This document shows positions 10,242-21,680 of a DNA stretch of 64,000 nucleotides, one piece after another. Location: the NCBI GenBank assembly GCA_905221605.1, contig CAJNDS010002500.1:81001-145000 (forward strand). The letters are read 5' to 3'. This stretch comes from Symbiodinium natans. Lineage: Eukaryota; Sar; Dinophyceae; Suessiales; Symbiodiniaceae. The notes beneath the pieces are model-generated. The model saw nothing but the letters and a program-made list of their open reading frames with translations. It was not told where the DNA came from and ran no database searches. A program made the position numbers and the translations under genes. Position 1 is the first letter of the stretch; each line of letters begins with the position of its first letter.

Positions 10242-11923
10242 TACGAAGCACCGTTCGGCGTCTGCACAGGGAATCGCACTGTGAGGCTCAAAATGGCAAC
10301 GCTGGGCAGAAGCTCGCAGGGCAGAAGCTCTGAGCGGAGCCCGTTCACGCCTCGCCCCAGGGCTTTGAGGCTACGTGCCGGTGATTGGAGCGAACCGAAT
10401 CTCAGAACAGCGGAGGTTCCCGCTAATCTTAGCCTTTGCAAAACAAAGAAAGCGGGCAAAAGGTCTCTTTCTCTTTACATCGTCTTTGACCTATAAGGCG
10501 TCGGAGTGCTCTAGGAGCCACGTAGCCGCCCACCCTCGCCCCTCCGTAGAGTGCGCTTCGCGATTCGCTACATTTTGGGCGACAAGATCCTGCAAAGCAA
10601 GCCGTAGTCAAGATGGGCCAAAGCCCCGCGCAGAAGAAATAAATAACAGAGCTTTCCTTGATGCTCTGCACAATGCTCATTCCATGTCCACCCCTATCTC
10701 GGACTTCAAGATTGAGAAGGTCAGTATACTGCCTGGTGCAGATTTCGCGACTATCTGTAGGTTTTTTCGAGCGCCAGGGCGATTCTTGAACGGCTTCTGC
10801 GCATTGCCTTGTCCTCAGAGCTCTGCTGCCCGATGAGCAGCGAGGAGACATCCCAGGCCGCTTGGATGGACATGTTCTCACTTTGGGTTCAGAAAGACAC
10901 CGTGACATCTAGGAATGGCGTATACTCAACCACATATTCACAGTTAAAGCGTGTTTAGATTCTGTGTGCTGTCTCGCAATAGCTACCACTGGTTTCGTTG
11001 CCGCAGTTGACCGTGTTGAACCGACAGCATCTGCAGAGTCGGCGCATACACACATGAGGACGTGGCAGGCAAGCTCTACTTCGGCCCGAAATTCTTTGGG
11101 GTCTTGGGAGCTCATGGTGGTCATGCGTTCCGGACTGCATCGACTGCATTATCTGATGACGCGTCATGCCGCGCCATGAGCCATGAGCAAATGCCTTATG
11201 GGTGCCTGTCGCCCTCTCCAAATGTCGCCTTTCTGCTATGTACCTGAAGATCTGCCACACCAACGATTCCTCTACAGACCCCAAGGGCCCCATATAAGAC
11301 CAGCAAGCATGATAACAATAATAAAGTGCAACAATAGCGTCAACGAGTCAATAACCATTGAGAACTTCTTCCCACAGCTTTTGAAGACTTTGGAGCACCA
11401 ACTGGCGGTTGAAAGCAATTCTCATGTCGCTCTTGTGAAAAGCACATCGGATGCGAATGGCTTGCAATGGGCCTTTCAGGGAAGTCTAGACTCTAGACGG
11501 AAGCAAATGCTGATAGACTATGGGTAAGAATGCGAGTTTCGTTTGGATTCGACATGTCCATAACTGTCCATATCCGTTCATCTACTCTTCCCCTTCCATG
11601 GCCGGTGCGTGCAATCTATGCCCACTGCTCATGGGGAGTTGAAATATGAGCACTCCTCAAGAATTCTAACTGGCTCTGGGAAGAATGGCCTTCTGCTTCT
11701 GGGCCTCTAAGATTCTTGGGACTGGGAGTTTTGGAGCACCCGGAACACCCGCCAGGTGGCACGGGGCGGGGGAGGGACCCTGAATGCTGTATACCCTTGC
11801 AACCCTATAAAAGCAAAACCCAAACACACTATTTGATAAACGCAAAAGCCAAGCACCCTATTCAAAAACAAAAACAACAAAAAAACACCTAAACCCCCTA
11901 AACGAACGGGTTGCGCTGCCCAC
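10242..11923. repeat. Segmental duplication block A, unit 2
   Basis: Direct copy of 3746-5332. It lies immediately downstream (in minus-strand sense) of the kinase exons. The minus-strand frame around 10.65-10.72 kb reads EVRDRGGHGMSIVQSIKESS here and EVRDRAEHGVSFVQSIKESS in unit 1. In-frame conservation across the two copies weakly suggests an exon of unknown function. Confidence 0.85.
10955..11293 (-). pseudogene. Second copy of the uncertain membrane-type frame
   Basis: This is the duplicate of the frame at 4513-5064. It keeps the MGPLGSVEES...WQIFRYIAERRHLERAT region, but stops and shifts break the upstream portion, so if the unit 1 frame is real this copy is incomplete. No family recognised. 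Confidence 0.25.
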
Positions 11924-12330
11924 GGAAGTCGCTCACAGGCCGTCGCTGTATCGACCCGGGCCTGACGCCAACAACTCCGGGTCTCTCTGAAAGGTCCCCC
12001 CCAGAGGGCCATCTCTCACAGATTGTATTCGGACACTATGGGACACTCCTATATAGGCCGAAAGGGGGGTCATGATTTAGCGAGAACTGGACTGGAGACT
12101 TGGTTCGAAATGGCTCTCCAGGCTCCAGGGCCCCGGCTTAGGAACGGATGCTGCAGCGCTTCGGTGGCCGTGGGCCGTAGCGCAGGGTCCACCTACACTC
12201 AATTGTGCACTCGTCTTTACACACTGATGGGATTGGAACATCTTCCGAGAAAATGCAAACACCCTTGGGCATCAGGGCAGACTTGCATCAAGCCGTCATT
12301 CGGCCTAGGGCCTGCAGGGCCTCACTGCGG

Positions 12331-12346
12331 GGGGGGGGGGGGGGGA
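12331..12346 (+). repeat. Poly-G run near the kinase 3' end
   Basis: On the minus strand this is a C run ending CCGCAG, which would serve as a splice acceptor. The next bases read SEALQ, resembling the start of the family's last kinase helix (xEALxHPW). A second G run (about 12657-12677) lies in the next intron. This 3' part of the gene is not resolved. Confidence 0.5.
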
Positions 12347-12411
12347 ACTTGAAACTTGCAAAGGGTCTGTTGCTGGCTCGCTGAGATCCAACGACACCGC
12401 TCCGACTGTGC

Positions 12412-15400
12412 CTGAAGGAGGCAGCTTAAGAAGTCCAAGAAAACCTGCGCGGAATTCAGAACTTCAGTGACGTTGTGACTTTGATACCAGGACCACATCA
12501 CACAAGTGAACATGCTCGGTCAGCTTGTTGCGATTAGAGACCCTGAGAAGCTTTTGACTCCAAGGGCCACCCCCTTCTCTTTCGCCTCGTCGTTTGTCCG
12601 CATGCGCTGCTTCAGGGAAGTCCTGCGTCTTCCCAGGCAACGCGGCCAGTTTTTGGGGTGGGGGGGGGGGGGGGGGGTTGGGCGCAAAAGGAGATGCAAA
12701 AAAGCAGAACCATCAAAAGGCACGATGCTCTCCTCTTGGGCACCAGGAGGTGCAAGGAACGCTGCGGCTCCACGGGCCTCTCGTGAGAAACGGCAGCAAA
12801 CGCTTCTTTCCCCCAAGTTTTTGGCATCTGGGCTACAGAAGGTCTTAGCGGATCGCAGTCTTGTGTCACGGGGAGGTGTGCAGCGTTCAACGGCTCGGCA
12901 AGATTCCATCCCTTCTGGCGATCTAGAACCGGAGCAGTCACTAAAAGTCTCAACTACTTGTGCACGTTCAGCCGAGATTCAACTATACTCATGCTCCGGA
13001 ATTCGCGCAGGGTGAGCACCAGAGAAAGCTGCGAACACTGCGACTTCTTCCGTCGCTAATGTAGACAGAGAGAGCTTTCTAAGAGCTTCTCACTTCCAGA
13101 GTCCACAAGGTCCCCGAGTGCCCGGGCGGTGTGGATGCCGACGAAGGAAGTGGCTGCGACTCTCGGTAGAGGCGGCCATCCTCGACAACGAGGCGCATCA
13201 GGTCTGAACGGCTAAATTTAGACGCATATTCGGGAATTCCGGAATTCAGGGCTCACACCCACTGCAAGTTGCTCAGCCGGGGTCCCCTTTGGGGTCCTGT
13301 GTGAAGTATTGCGGCACGGAGCGGCCGGTGGCCAGCATGTGCGCAGGCAGCGGCCTCGGCCAACAAGGACCAGTCCCGCAAGGAGCAGCTTCACCCACCC
13401 ACCCACACACACACAGACAGACAGACAGACATAGGGTTTAGGGTTTAGGGTTTAGGGTTTAGGGTTTAGGGTTTAGGGTTTAGGGTTTAGGGTTTAGGGT
13501 TTAGGGTTTAGGGTTTAGGGTTTAGGGTTTAGGGTTTAGGGTTTAGGGTTTAGGGTTTAGGGTTTAGAGGGTTTACAGACAGACAGACAGAGAGCTGCCG
13601 GGGGTGGAAGAGCGCGCTTCTTTCCTTCTTTCTTCAGCCCAGGCGGCCCGAGGATGCCCATGATCCGGGCCAGGAGGCTCTGGACGGAGTCGTTCTGGAA
13701 GAGAACGAAACCTCTGCAAACTGGGAACTGTACTCCCCTTAGAACCTTAATAAAAAATATTATTTTTAATATTCTCTTGGGTTTTATATAAACAAAAATA
13801 AAAAAAAGATTCCCAAGGGGGATATAGGGAGATGATGGGGTACTGAGGGTTGTTATAGGGTTCCTGACTTTTTATGGGGCCCTTTGGGAGGGTTCTCATC
13901 TCTGATGCTCTGGGCTCAGATGTTGGATCAACCCAAAGTGGGTTTGCCAAGAGGAGCTTCGGAGGAGAGCGTAGGGCCAGCAGTAAAATGTCTCTCTGGA
14001 GGCTTTGGCCCGCGACAAAGTCTCGAAGTCGAAAACCCTCAAAGCTGCAATCCTTCAACCCTCAACCCTTCAGCACCCTAAGCCTGAGCACCCTGCATCC
14101 TAAACTCTACAAAGTCGAGACCGGACTCTCTCCTATGAACGCCGATTTAAAAAAAAAAAAAAAAAAACAAAAAAACAAAAAAAAAACAGGGCCCCCAAGC
14201 TTAAGACCCGTCTTGCAAACAAGAAAAAACACTGCTCAATATGGAGAGGGCTTTTGGGCTCTTGGCTTAGGGTTTAGCCCCCCCTCCCTCCCCCACGACC
14301 ATCTTGGAGGCGCCTGCCCAGAGCTCTGCGACGATGCATCCCAAAGACCTGCACTTCTGAAGGCCTACGGAGTAGCATTTAAAGGGACCGGCAGGCTTCG
14401 GGTTCTTACCGGCAGAGAGCCTTCTTGTGAAGGATCGTGGGTAGCGATAAGTCTAGGGATACATGATGCCCAACGCAGGGTCAGCCTCCGACATAGACAT
14501 GCAGGGCTATTCCTCATTATGCATGATAAGTGCCCATGAACCTTTCAGCAGTGGACCGTGGAAGAGCGGCGCAAGCTGTGAACACGATGATGCTTTCTCT
14601 AGGCTGCGACGAGATGCGGCTGAGGCTTGTGCGTTCATGTGGGGGATATGTGCGCATGTGCCCAGTGTCCCTGTATCCGGTCTTTTGGGGGGGCCGGGGG
14701 TGGGGGGAGGAGCGTATCGATTAGAATCCAGGACCACAAACTATCACAGTACCCCAAAAGATCATGGTTTCGTGAACTGGCCATCTGCAGTGTTTGTTGG
14801 CTTCTTCTGTCAAGCGCGCAAATGCCGAATTGTAAGCTGCCACATGTAAAGAAGACTGGACGACTAGAGGCTCAAGGTCAGCCTTACCATCTTGGATGGC
14901 AAGGCTGCACGAGAAACCCCCCTTGGTGGCGAATATGAAAAAGTTTTGAGACACCTCTTATAAGGCATGGCCCTGAAACTGAGATCTCTGTCGTTTCGGA
15001 AGAATCAACCTCGACTTGTCACTTGCCATCTTACATCTCTTACAGCCCAGGACCTTTGCAATTGAGCCGAGGGCACCAGATGTCGATCTTCTGGTCATAA
15101 GAAAGGCCCAAGATCACTTCAGGGGCCCTGTCAGCACTAAAGACATGCGCAGCCAAGCCAATGGAAAGTACAGCAATTCGCAGAAAGGAATTCCCAGCGT
15201 CCAGAGATGCTGTGACACTTTTACGGGATCACGTACTAGCCTCAGCACAAGTCCCTGGCCTGTACGAGCGCGACTGCACGTAGTTCGTCAGCCTGAGGGT
15301 CAAAGCAGCTTTCAAGGCACTGACCTACAGGAATTACGTGCCAGCATGTCATCTCCCCATGGCAAAGAGCGAGGATGCGCTGTGCTGCAGGTCTGCACCC

Positions 15401-18341
15401 TGAAACCTCCCTACGCTTCTTGGCCGGCTGAGGCACTGATCGTCCACGAAGCAGGAGGAGCCGAAATCGATGACCTTCACCTTCAGAGGCTCAGATTGCA
15501 ACTTGCCAGGGCCAACTTTAAACGAAACAGCATACAGTGGCCCATACAGTAGTGGCCCATCTAGTGGTTTCCCATTGCTGTTGTCTTGTGAATCATGGCC
15601 GCGTGTATGGGTGGCGAAAGTGAAGCCAGGTTCAGGGATCCCACCGTGGTCCCACCTCGCAGCGGGAGTAGCTCTTGATGAGAATGTTCTCAGGCTTCAG
15701 GTCTGCATGGATCAAGTAAAGCTGGTGGATGTACCTCTCACTCAAGCTCTGACGCCACTGTCGCCTAATGCGCTTATGAGGCATCTGCTGAGATCTGATA
15801 CCCGGTCTCTGGAAGCTCGGGGGGAGGGCACTCTAAAGCCACAAGGACTTGTTTCGAGATCCTGCCGCTGAGCTTCGGAGTTCACCCCGAGAATCGACAG
15901 ACGGAGGACCTCTTGCTGAGTTTTGCCGTCGTTAGCTAAGCCTTATATCGTCTGGCTTTGCTTGGACATATGGACACCTTCTAACGCGCGGTCAAAAGGT
16001 CCCAGGTCCCAGAACCTTGAAACCCCCCAAAAGCTAAACGAAGCGCAATGTCCTCTGCAGCCTCCCGAGGGTGAAGTAGGGCTCCTCGCAAGCCTTAATC
16101 TGTGACAGGGATGAGGCCTCTAGCCGTGCTGAGAACCTCATTGCCGGCTCTGTCCCCCCCCCCCTGCACCCCCGCCCGCCCCCCGCCACCCGGGGTCTGC
16201 TTTGTGGCTGTCTCCACGGTGGTTGCCACGAAAGCTGGGCTTCAAGAGGCGCAATGGGCTACAGTTCTCCTAGTTACGACCGTCCTCGCACAGCGACTAA
16301 AACTCTTTTCGAAACCGCGCTTGTGTTATAGTTGAATGCAGCTGGGAAGGTCTCGCATGGAAGCCTAATGGGATGGCAACTCCTGAGTTGCATGGATGCA
16401 CTTGGAGTGCTGCTTTTGTGGGTGGGCTGCGCTGGGTTGTTTCAGGATGATGGGCGACGATGCGTGGATGATTCTCCTGCAGCGCTGTAACCGGCACAGC
16501 GCCAGTGGTTGCTTGTTGTACTCTCCTTTCGTGCACCGCCCCGACGTCACAGAAGCTACAGTAGAAATGACATGCGGGACCTATGCAGTCCCATGATTTG
16601 CACACATCCCAAAAAGACGGTGTAGCTGTGTAGCGCATTTGTAACAAGCAGAAGAAGCATGAAGTGTCATGGCAACAAGTGCGTGGCCTCACGATTGTAC
16701 TTTGAAAACTCGTAGAGGTTGTCCCGAAGAAGCTCCTGGCCATGGGAGAAGCTGTGGCTCTACGTATCTCCAGATCGTCTCGAGGATGGCCCATTCGGCG
16801 AACTCAGGCAAAGTAATAATAGTGAAAATGGTCATAACGTGATCATTGTTACTACTAGTAGTTAAATGATAACAGGAAAACTAACTACGGCAGACTGTGA
16901 GGAATGAAAATATAATGACAAACGTAATGACAGAGTGCAACTCCCGTGTTCATGTCAAGCACGAACAACACCTTGGTAATCCCGAAATTCACGAGGCCCA
17001 GGCCGTGACAATGATGAGGTGCTCTTTGTGGTAAAAATAATCCTTAGCCAATCGAGGTTCTGTTGCACCTCATGCCCAGCCGTTACATGTCGCCAAATGA
17101 ACGGAGCTCACAGAGTGCGTTGACAGCGTAGCCGAGATTCCACCAAAGCCAAGCAATTCTTGTCATCGATGTTGTCCTTGGCTCTTGATTTCAGGCCCGT
17201 GTTCTGACTTTACCCTGCCCAAGAACAGAAGCAAGTTGCAGCAACCCATCAACTCTGAGCTTGATCTTTAGCCGAAGCAAGTATCAAACCTTTAGGCACT
17301 CAAACAGAGCAAACACTGGCGTTTCTACGCGGCTCGTGGAAATCGCCATCCACGACTCAGGCTCGGACCACATTTGCACGAATCAGCCTGCGGCAGAAGA
17401 AGACATCTCTTAGTACAGTGTGTAACCATAATCTTCTGTCTGAGGGAGGCTGGACCCCTGCAGGTACAACTCGACATCCTGGAAGCGCTAAGAGAGGCGC
17501 AACCAAGACTTCTAGAAATATGGCTTCCGAAATTGGTGGGTACCTTATTGGAGTCCTTATTACAAGGGAATGCTACTATTTGGGGGGTCTATTCTAGGGG
17601 TCCCCTATTTGTAGAAGCTCAGGCTGCACTCTGCAAAGCGATCGTGTGGCCTCAGCCAGTGCAGAAGAATTCACGCCTCCATGCCCGCTTGGCCGGGAAC
17701 TTCGAAGTTTGAACTTGTATGACCAGGCATGGCCACACAGCATTCTGGGGCTGTCAGGCGCTTATCCCACAGCCAGCAAACTCATTCCCCACCGTTCTGT
17801 TCGGAACCTGCGCCTGTTTCCAAAGCAAAGATCGTGCGGCTGGGAATCGGTCACCCCCAGTGGCCTTCGGGATTGTTCTGACGGTCAGAACGTGTCAGAG
17901 CGGCGCGGGCACGTTTCGAGAATGCCCCGGCATTACTTGCCCTGTGTCAAAACTGCTTTGTTTCCTTTTGTTGTCTGCCGAGCTCCTCTCTTGATTTGCG
18001 CAGGGATGTCATGGACTTCCGATAAAATATTTCAAGGTGCTTCCTCACTGCGAGCCAGCCGGGCATTGTTCGAATCCCGTCATGTGAAAAAGGTCCGCGC
18101 CTCTGGACCCCCCCACCTCCCTGGGATGTGGTTACACACCTCGAATCGCGGAAGAATCCTTTTCTTGGCGGCTTTTTGACCAAAGTCCCAGGATGTCCCA
18201 GGTTTGTCCCAGGTGGGTGGGCTCGCAAGCCCCCCCCCCCCCCTCAGCCCCCCCAAAAAAAAGAGCCTGAGGAGCTTGATCTCATCCAGGGATTGATCCA
18301 GGAAGTCCTTGTTGTTGTTGATGATCTTCATGCAGACCATC
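12412..18341 (-). CDS. DYRK-family (plant-type) protein kinase, at least 15 exons
   Basis: Probable dual-specificity Tyr/Ser/Thr kinase. Exons in coding order: 18341-18267 (MVCMKIINNNKDF, SLDEIKLL: ATP lysine and alpha-C glutamate), 17183-17150, 17042-17004 (DYFYHKEHLIIVT), 16735-16688 (ELLRDNLYEFSKYNRE), 16093-16053 (ACEEPYFTLGRLQR), 15861-15834 (ISKQVLVAL), 15736-15656 (RYIHQLYLIHADLKPENILI: catalytic loop), 15480-15437 (VKVIDFGSSCFVDD: DFG), 15292-15260 (LTNYVQSRSYR: activation loop), 15127-15077 (APEVILGLSYDQKIDIW), 14348-14314 (SLGCIVAELWAG), 13711-13645 (FVLFQNDSVQSLLARIMGIL), 13354-13297 (LPAHMLATGRSVPQYFTQ), 13180-about 13155 (DGRLYRES), 12444-12412 (VFLDFLSCLLQ). Eight donors are GC, three GA, three GT; 13 of 15 acceptors are AG|G. 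The family's YxY motif is TNY here, as in plant members whose first tyrosine is missing. The glycine-rich loop exon, a stretch after RLYRES and the C-terminal lobe end were not found. All key catalytic residues seen are intact. Confidence 0.9.
13433..13575 (+). repeat. Interstitial telomere-like array in a kinase intron
   Basis: About twenty near-perfect TTTAGGG units flanked on both sides by (CAGA)n tracts (ACAGACAGACAGACA). It lies in the intron between the kinase exons at 13711-13645 and 13354-13297. The near-identity of units suggests recent insertion or expansion. The symmetric CAGA flanks suggest the array was inserted into a CAGA tract. Confidence 0.95.
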
Positions 18342-18998
18342 CTCCGGATTCAGAGAGGTAGAGAGTGAAGGGTCCCTGGGCCTGGACTTCGTTGCCACTC
18401 ACCGCGCCAGCAGACCAGGAATGCCTACTCAGCCCAACAGGTGGTCAACCTACCATATTGTCAGAAAACTTAGCGTAGAATACACACTAGACTACTGGAA
18501 CGGATGGAAGATCAAAAAGAATAGAAACACCCCCCGGTTTCGCTTTCGGAGTCCTGTTGTTCTCAAGGTCAAGGCATTGGACCGCGCGGGAGAAGGCTGC
18601 GGATCCCAGGTACTCCAAGACCTGGCTTCTGTGGAGAACTCGCTTCGGGGTCCACCTAGTAACCCAGGATCGTCCCGGGTAGTTACTTGGTCGCTTAAAA
18701 AATGAGCCCTTTTAGACCCCCTTATCAACCCTAGACGAATTTGGGGCCCATACTTCAGAACCCTTTAACGGAGGTAGGGGACCATCCTCAGGGCCCATGA
18801 AACCCATGAAACCAGCCAACGACAGGCTTCCTGGGGGCCTATGCGGGTCCGACTTCTGGGAGAAAGATGGCAGTGGCAGGAGACACGCCACAGGGGTACA
18901 GAACAGCACACGAAGCACTCCCGACGAGTGCTTTGGAAACTCACCCTGAACCTGTGCTCGAAGCCTCAACCTCCCGAAGCTTGGAGGTGATGATAAAG
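17255..18998. repeat. Segmental duplication block B, unit 2
   Basis: Direct copy of the outer parts of 5333-10100. It contains the first recognised kinase exon (18267-18341) and the intron after it. It lacks the 3.1 kb segment with the 367-residue gene and the CCCACC/CCA arrays of unit 1, but has a 109-base insertion at 17509-17617 that unit 1 lacks. Confidence 0.85.
17509..17617. mobile_element. MITE-like insertion, 109 bases
   Basis: Comparison with block B unit 1 (near 5565-5575) shows a clean extra segment beginning CTTCTAGAAATATGG and ending CCCCTATTTGTAGAAG. The ends are imperfect inverted repeats (CTTCTASAAATA). There is no coding capacity. The interior has GGTGGGTACC, reminiscent of the other small hairpins in the window. 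Short length, inverted ends and presence/absence between copies support a non-autonomous element. The target-site duplication is unclear. Confidence 0.65.
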
Positions 18999-20113
18999 AG
19001 GGCTTCTCTACAAAAAAACCCGCAAGGATGCACCGGAACCCAGGGCACGACGCGAAGCACAGCCGTCACAGCACATGTTCCCCAGGCCTGGTAGCGGCCG
19101 GCAACGATACCTCGAGCTCAAGGGTCTCTCTACGCCGCTACGCCCCAAAACAGCCGCGGTTAAAGCAGCCGAAACGCACTCCAAAGCCCTTTGCACTCTC
19201 TCTCGCTCACACACGCACGATGCAGCCGCGCTGCTGTTGAGCCGTATCGGGAAGTCCTTCGTCTCCTCAAAGCCTCAGGCATCGTCGCACGCATGGGTCT
19301 GTGAAGCGCCTCGAAAGAAAAAGCAAGCCCCTGGAACAGTCACCAACTTAACTTCAAGTACAAGAAGCCCGTCCGATCACGTTCGTGAACAATTCGGAGA
19401 TTGAAGGAGTCCTTAGTCGTCTCGACGTGAGCAACCGCCAAGTCAACCCTAAACCCTAACCCTAAACCCTAAACCCTAAACCCTAAACCCTTCTTGATCC
19501 CTTGAGGCAAGGGCGGGAGCCTTTTTTGTTCTCCTAATCCCGGGGGTGGAGAGCAACTGAGCACTACTGACGCTTTGAATCCTTGGGGTGGGTCTGAGTT
19601 CAGGCTTTAGGGTTTCGACTCGGAAGGTTCAAGGGGAGAACTGCATCATCTACTCAACTTGTATGGATACTCCATGAGTTACGGCCAACTCACTGTAGAG
19701 GGGAGCTGGGGTACCATGAAAGAGGAACCAGAGGGCAGACTTTTTCTCTCGCAAGCGCCAGGTCTTCGCAGTACGAGCCTGAAGACCCCGGAATTTTCGG
19801 CTGCTGGGCTGGGGGCCCTCTTGGGACCCCGGTCTCGGGCACAAATCTCAGAAGTTGTCTGAAAAGCAGATGCCTGGAAGCACCGAGTCTGCTTTCCTGA
19901 GCCTGTTCAGCGCACACTCGTGACGAAGCCCTCTTTTTTCCCATGCCGACAATGATCGGCTGCAAGTGGCCAGCTTCATCTGCAGTGCAATCGCCACACT
20001 TTCAGTTCGAGCTCCTCAGCCTTCTGCAAATCGTGGAAACTTCACCGAAGACGCACATGTTCGCTCGAAGTACTTCTGACACTTGCCATATACGAAAGCT
20101 GCAACCGTGCTCC
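18999..20113. other. No gene recognised; one CCCTAAA array
   Basis: The stretch between the kinase 5' region and the 3' end of the RNA-binding protein gene. It should hold the missing 5' exons of the kinase, but I could not identify a glycine-rich loop on the minus strand. A CCCTAAA array of six units lies at about 19445-19490. Open frames on both strands have no recognisable motif. Confidence 0.4.
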
Positions 20114-21680
20114 TCAATAAGGTCCTGGCCTCTTTCCCTTGCCCTTTGCAAACTTGCCGCCCTTGCCCCAACCGCCTCCCCAATCAGCAAATCCGAGCTC
20201 CTTTCCCTGTGCCCCTTTCACGGGCCCCTTCGCCCTCGGATCCCACATGCCATATGGACCTTTGCCCCCTGAAAGGCCCTTCGTCACATCGTTCCCATTG
20301 CCCCACCCAGGCTCAGCGGTCCAAGATCTGCCCTGAGGGCCAGGGGTGCTCTCGGGCAAGTGGCCCGGGTGGGAGCTTCCGACATGCATGGAGTCCGTGG
20401 CATCAGTGTCAAGGAGGGCCTTGCCCGAAGGGCCGCCCTTGTCCCCATGATCCTTCGGAAAAGTCACGCTGAGGGGTGCCGGGTACTTCGCGGGCTGGAA
20501 GTTATTCAAATTCTCCACGCACCAGGCACCGTCGTTTTGAGACATTCGAAGAGTACCTTCCATGGTCGACCCGAATTCAGACACAGGAAGTATCTTGCTG
20601 TCGTATACTTCTCCAAACTGGTCGAAAAAGCTAAAGAGGCTGTCGTCAGTGGACTCCAGAGGCAAGCCAGTGACATACAACGTCACCTGATCTTTACCCT
20701 TTCCCTTGCCTGCTGCGCCCGTCGCGTGTGCAGAACGTGTATCCCCAGCATTCCCTGATCCTGAAGGTCTTATGGCCACAGGGTCGTGAAGGCCTTGGGG
20801 GATGTTTCCATTCAGGGTTTCCAGGATGTACTGGCTTTCGTCTGCAGTGCCACATTGAAGCAGCCATGCCTCCCCAGCCTCAGTCGCTGCAAAAGGCTGC
20901 AAGGATTCAGAAAAAGCTTCAACACAGGGTTCACAGTCAGCGTGCTGGGTTCCCGTTGCCTCCAAGCGGCTCCTGTACCAGAGGGCAAAGATTTGATGGA
21001 AATCACTGACACCTCAGCTATACCCACAAACATCAGCTTGGAGCATCTCTTGCTGAAAAAAAAAGCAGCTTAAACCTCCCACTTGCAAGGTCAGCCACAT
21101 ATTGAGCAAAGATCTGCTTCACATCGTCTTCAGAAGAACCTTCTGGCATTCCTTCCACTTGCAGCACTTGCAGCTGCGGTGTGCTTGCAGCGCTCAGTGT
21201 GCTTGCCTTGGTCTCTGCCAGGATCCGACACCAATGACACGGGGCCCCACATGTGCAGGACAGAGAAGCATATCAAGCAAATATATGTAACCAAACGACT
21301 GAAAAGTGCTAGAAGTGTGCAGGTGTGGCACAGAGCCACAGTGCACCTGCAACTGCTCATCTGTGGTGCCGAAATCGAAGCCCCTCACAAACACTCGGTT
21401 CGTGGTACCCGTCGCCGTGAATTGAGCCGGCCGCTTGTTGTTGCTGCTTTCCTGTCCACTCGACTTCACATCAATGTAGCGCCGATTGCCCGAAATGGTG
21501 GTCTTGTTGAGCTGCAGCACGGCCTGCTCTGCTTGCTCTGGCGACGGATAGGAAACCACCGCTGCGCCCTTGTCGATCATCGCTACTCTCACAGGCCCCA
21601 CAATACTGCAGTGATTTCGGATCTGCTGTTCTGTCGTTCCGAAGTCGAAACCGCGGACGAGCACGGCCGTGTCCTTACTC
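20114..21680 (-). CDS. Multi-RRM RNA-binding protein, partial gene model
   Basis: Binds RNA through tandem RRM domains. Exons: 21680 to about 21335, 21214-21099, about 21017-20979, 20886-20114. Exon 1 follows a strong pyrimidine tract and CACAG acceptor and encodes a full RRM1 (AVLVRGFDFGTTEQQIRNHC to NRRYIDV) and the first third of RRM2 (NRVFVRGFDFGTTDEQLQVH). The rest of RRM2 was not found. RRM3 spans exons 2-4 (LQVEGMPEGSSEDDVKQIFA, VSVISIKSLPS, EAWLLQCGTADESQYILETL, NGNIPQGL). RRM4 (VTLYVTGLPLESTDDSLFSF to PLSVTF) is followed by a Gly/Lys-rich tail ending GKGKRPGPY and a stop. The NGNIPQGL signature and GKGKG tails are common in dinoflagellate RRM proteins. Splicing between exons 2 and 3 is not cleanly canonical. 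More 5' exons are probably upstream. Confidence 0.8.

Noticed and set aside
18060..18085. GTTCGAATCCCGTC, resembling the T-arm and B box of a tRNA gene
   Set aside because: The flanking bases do not form the five-pair T stem, and no A box or acceptor stem is present upstream.
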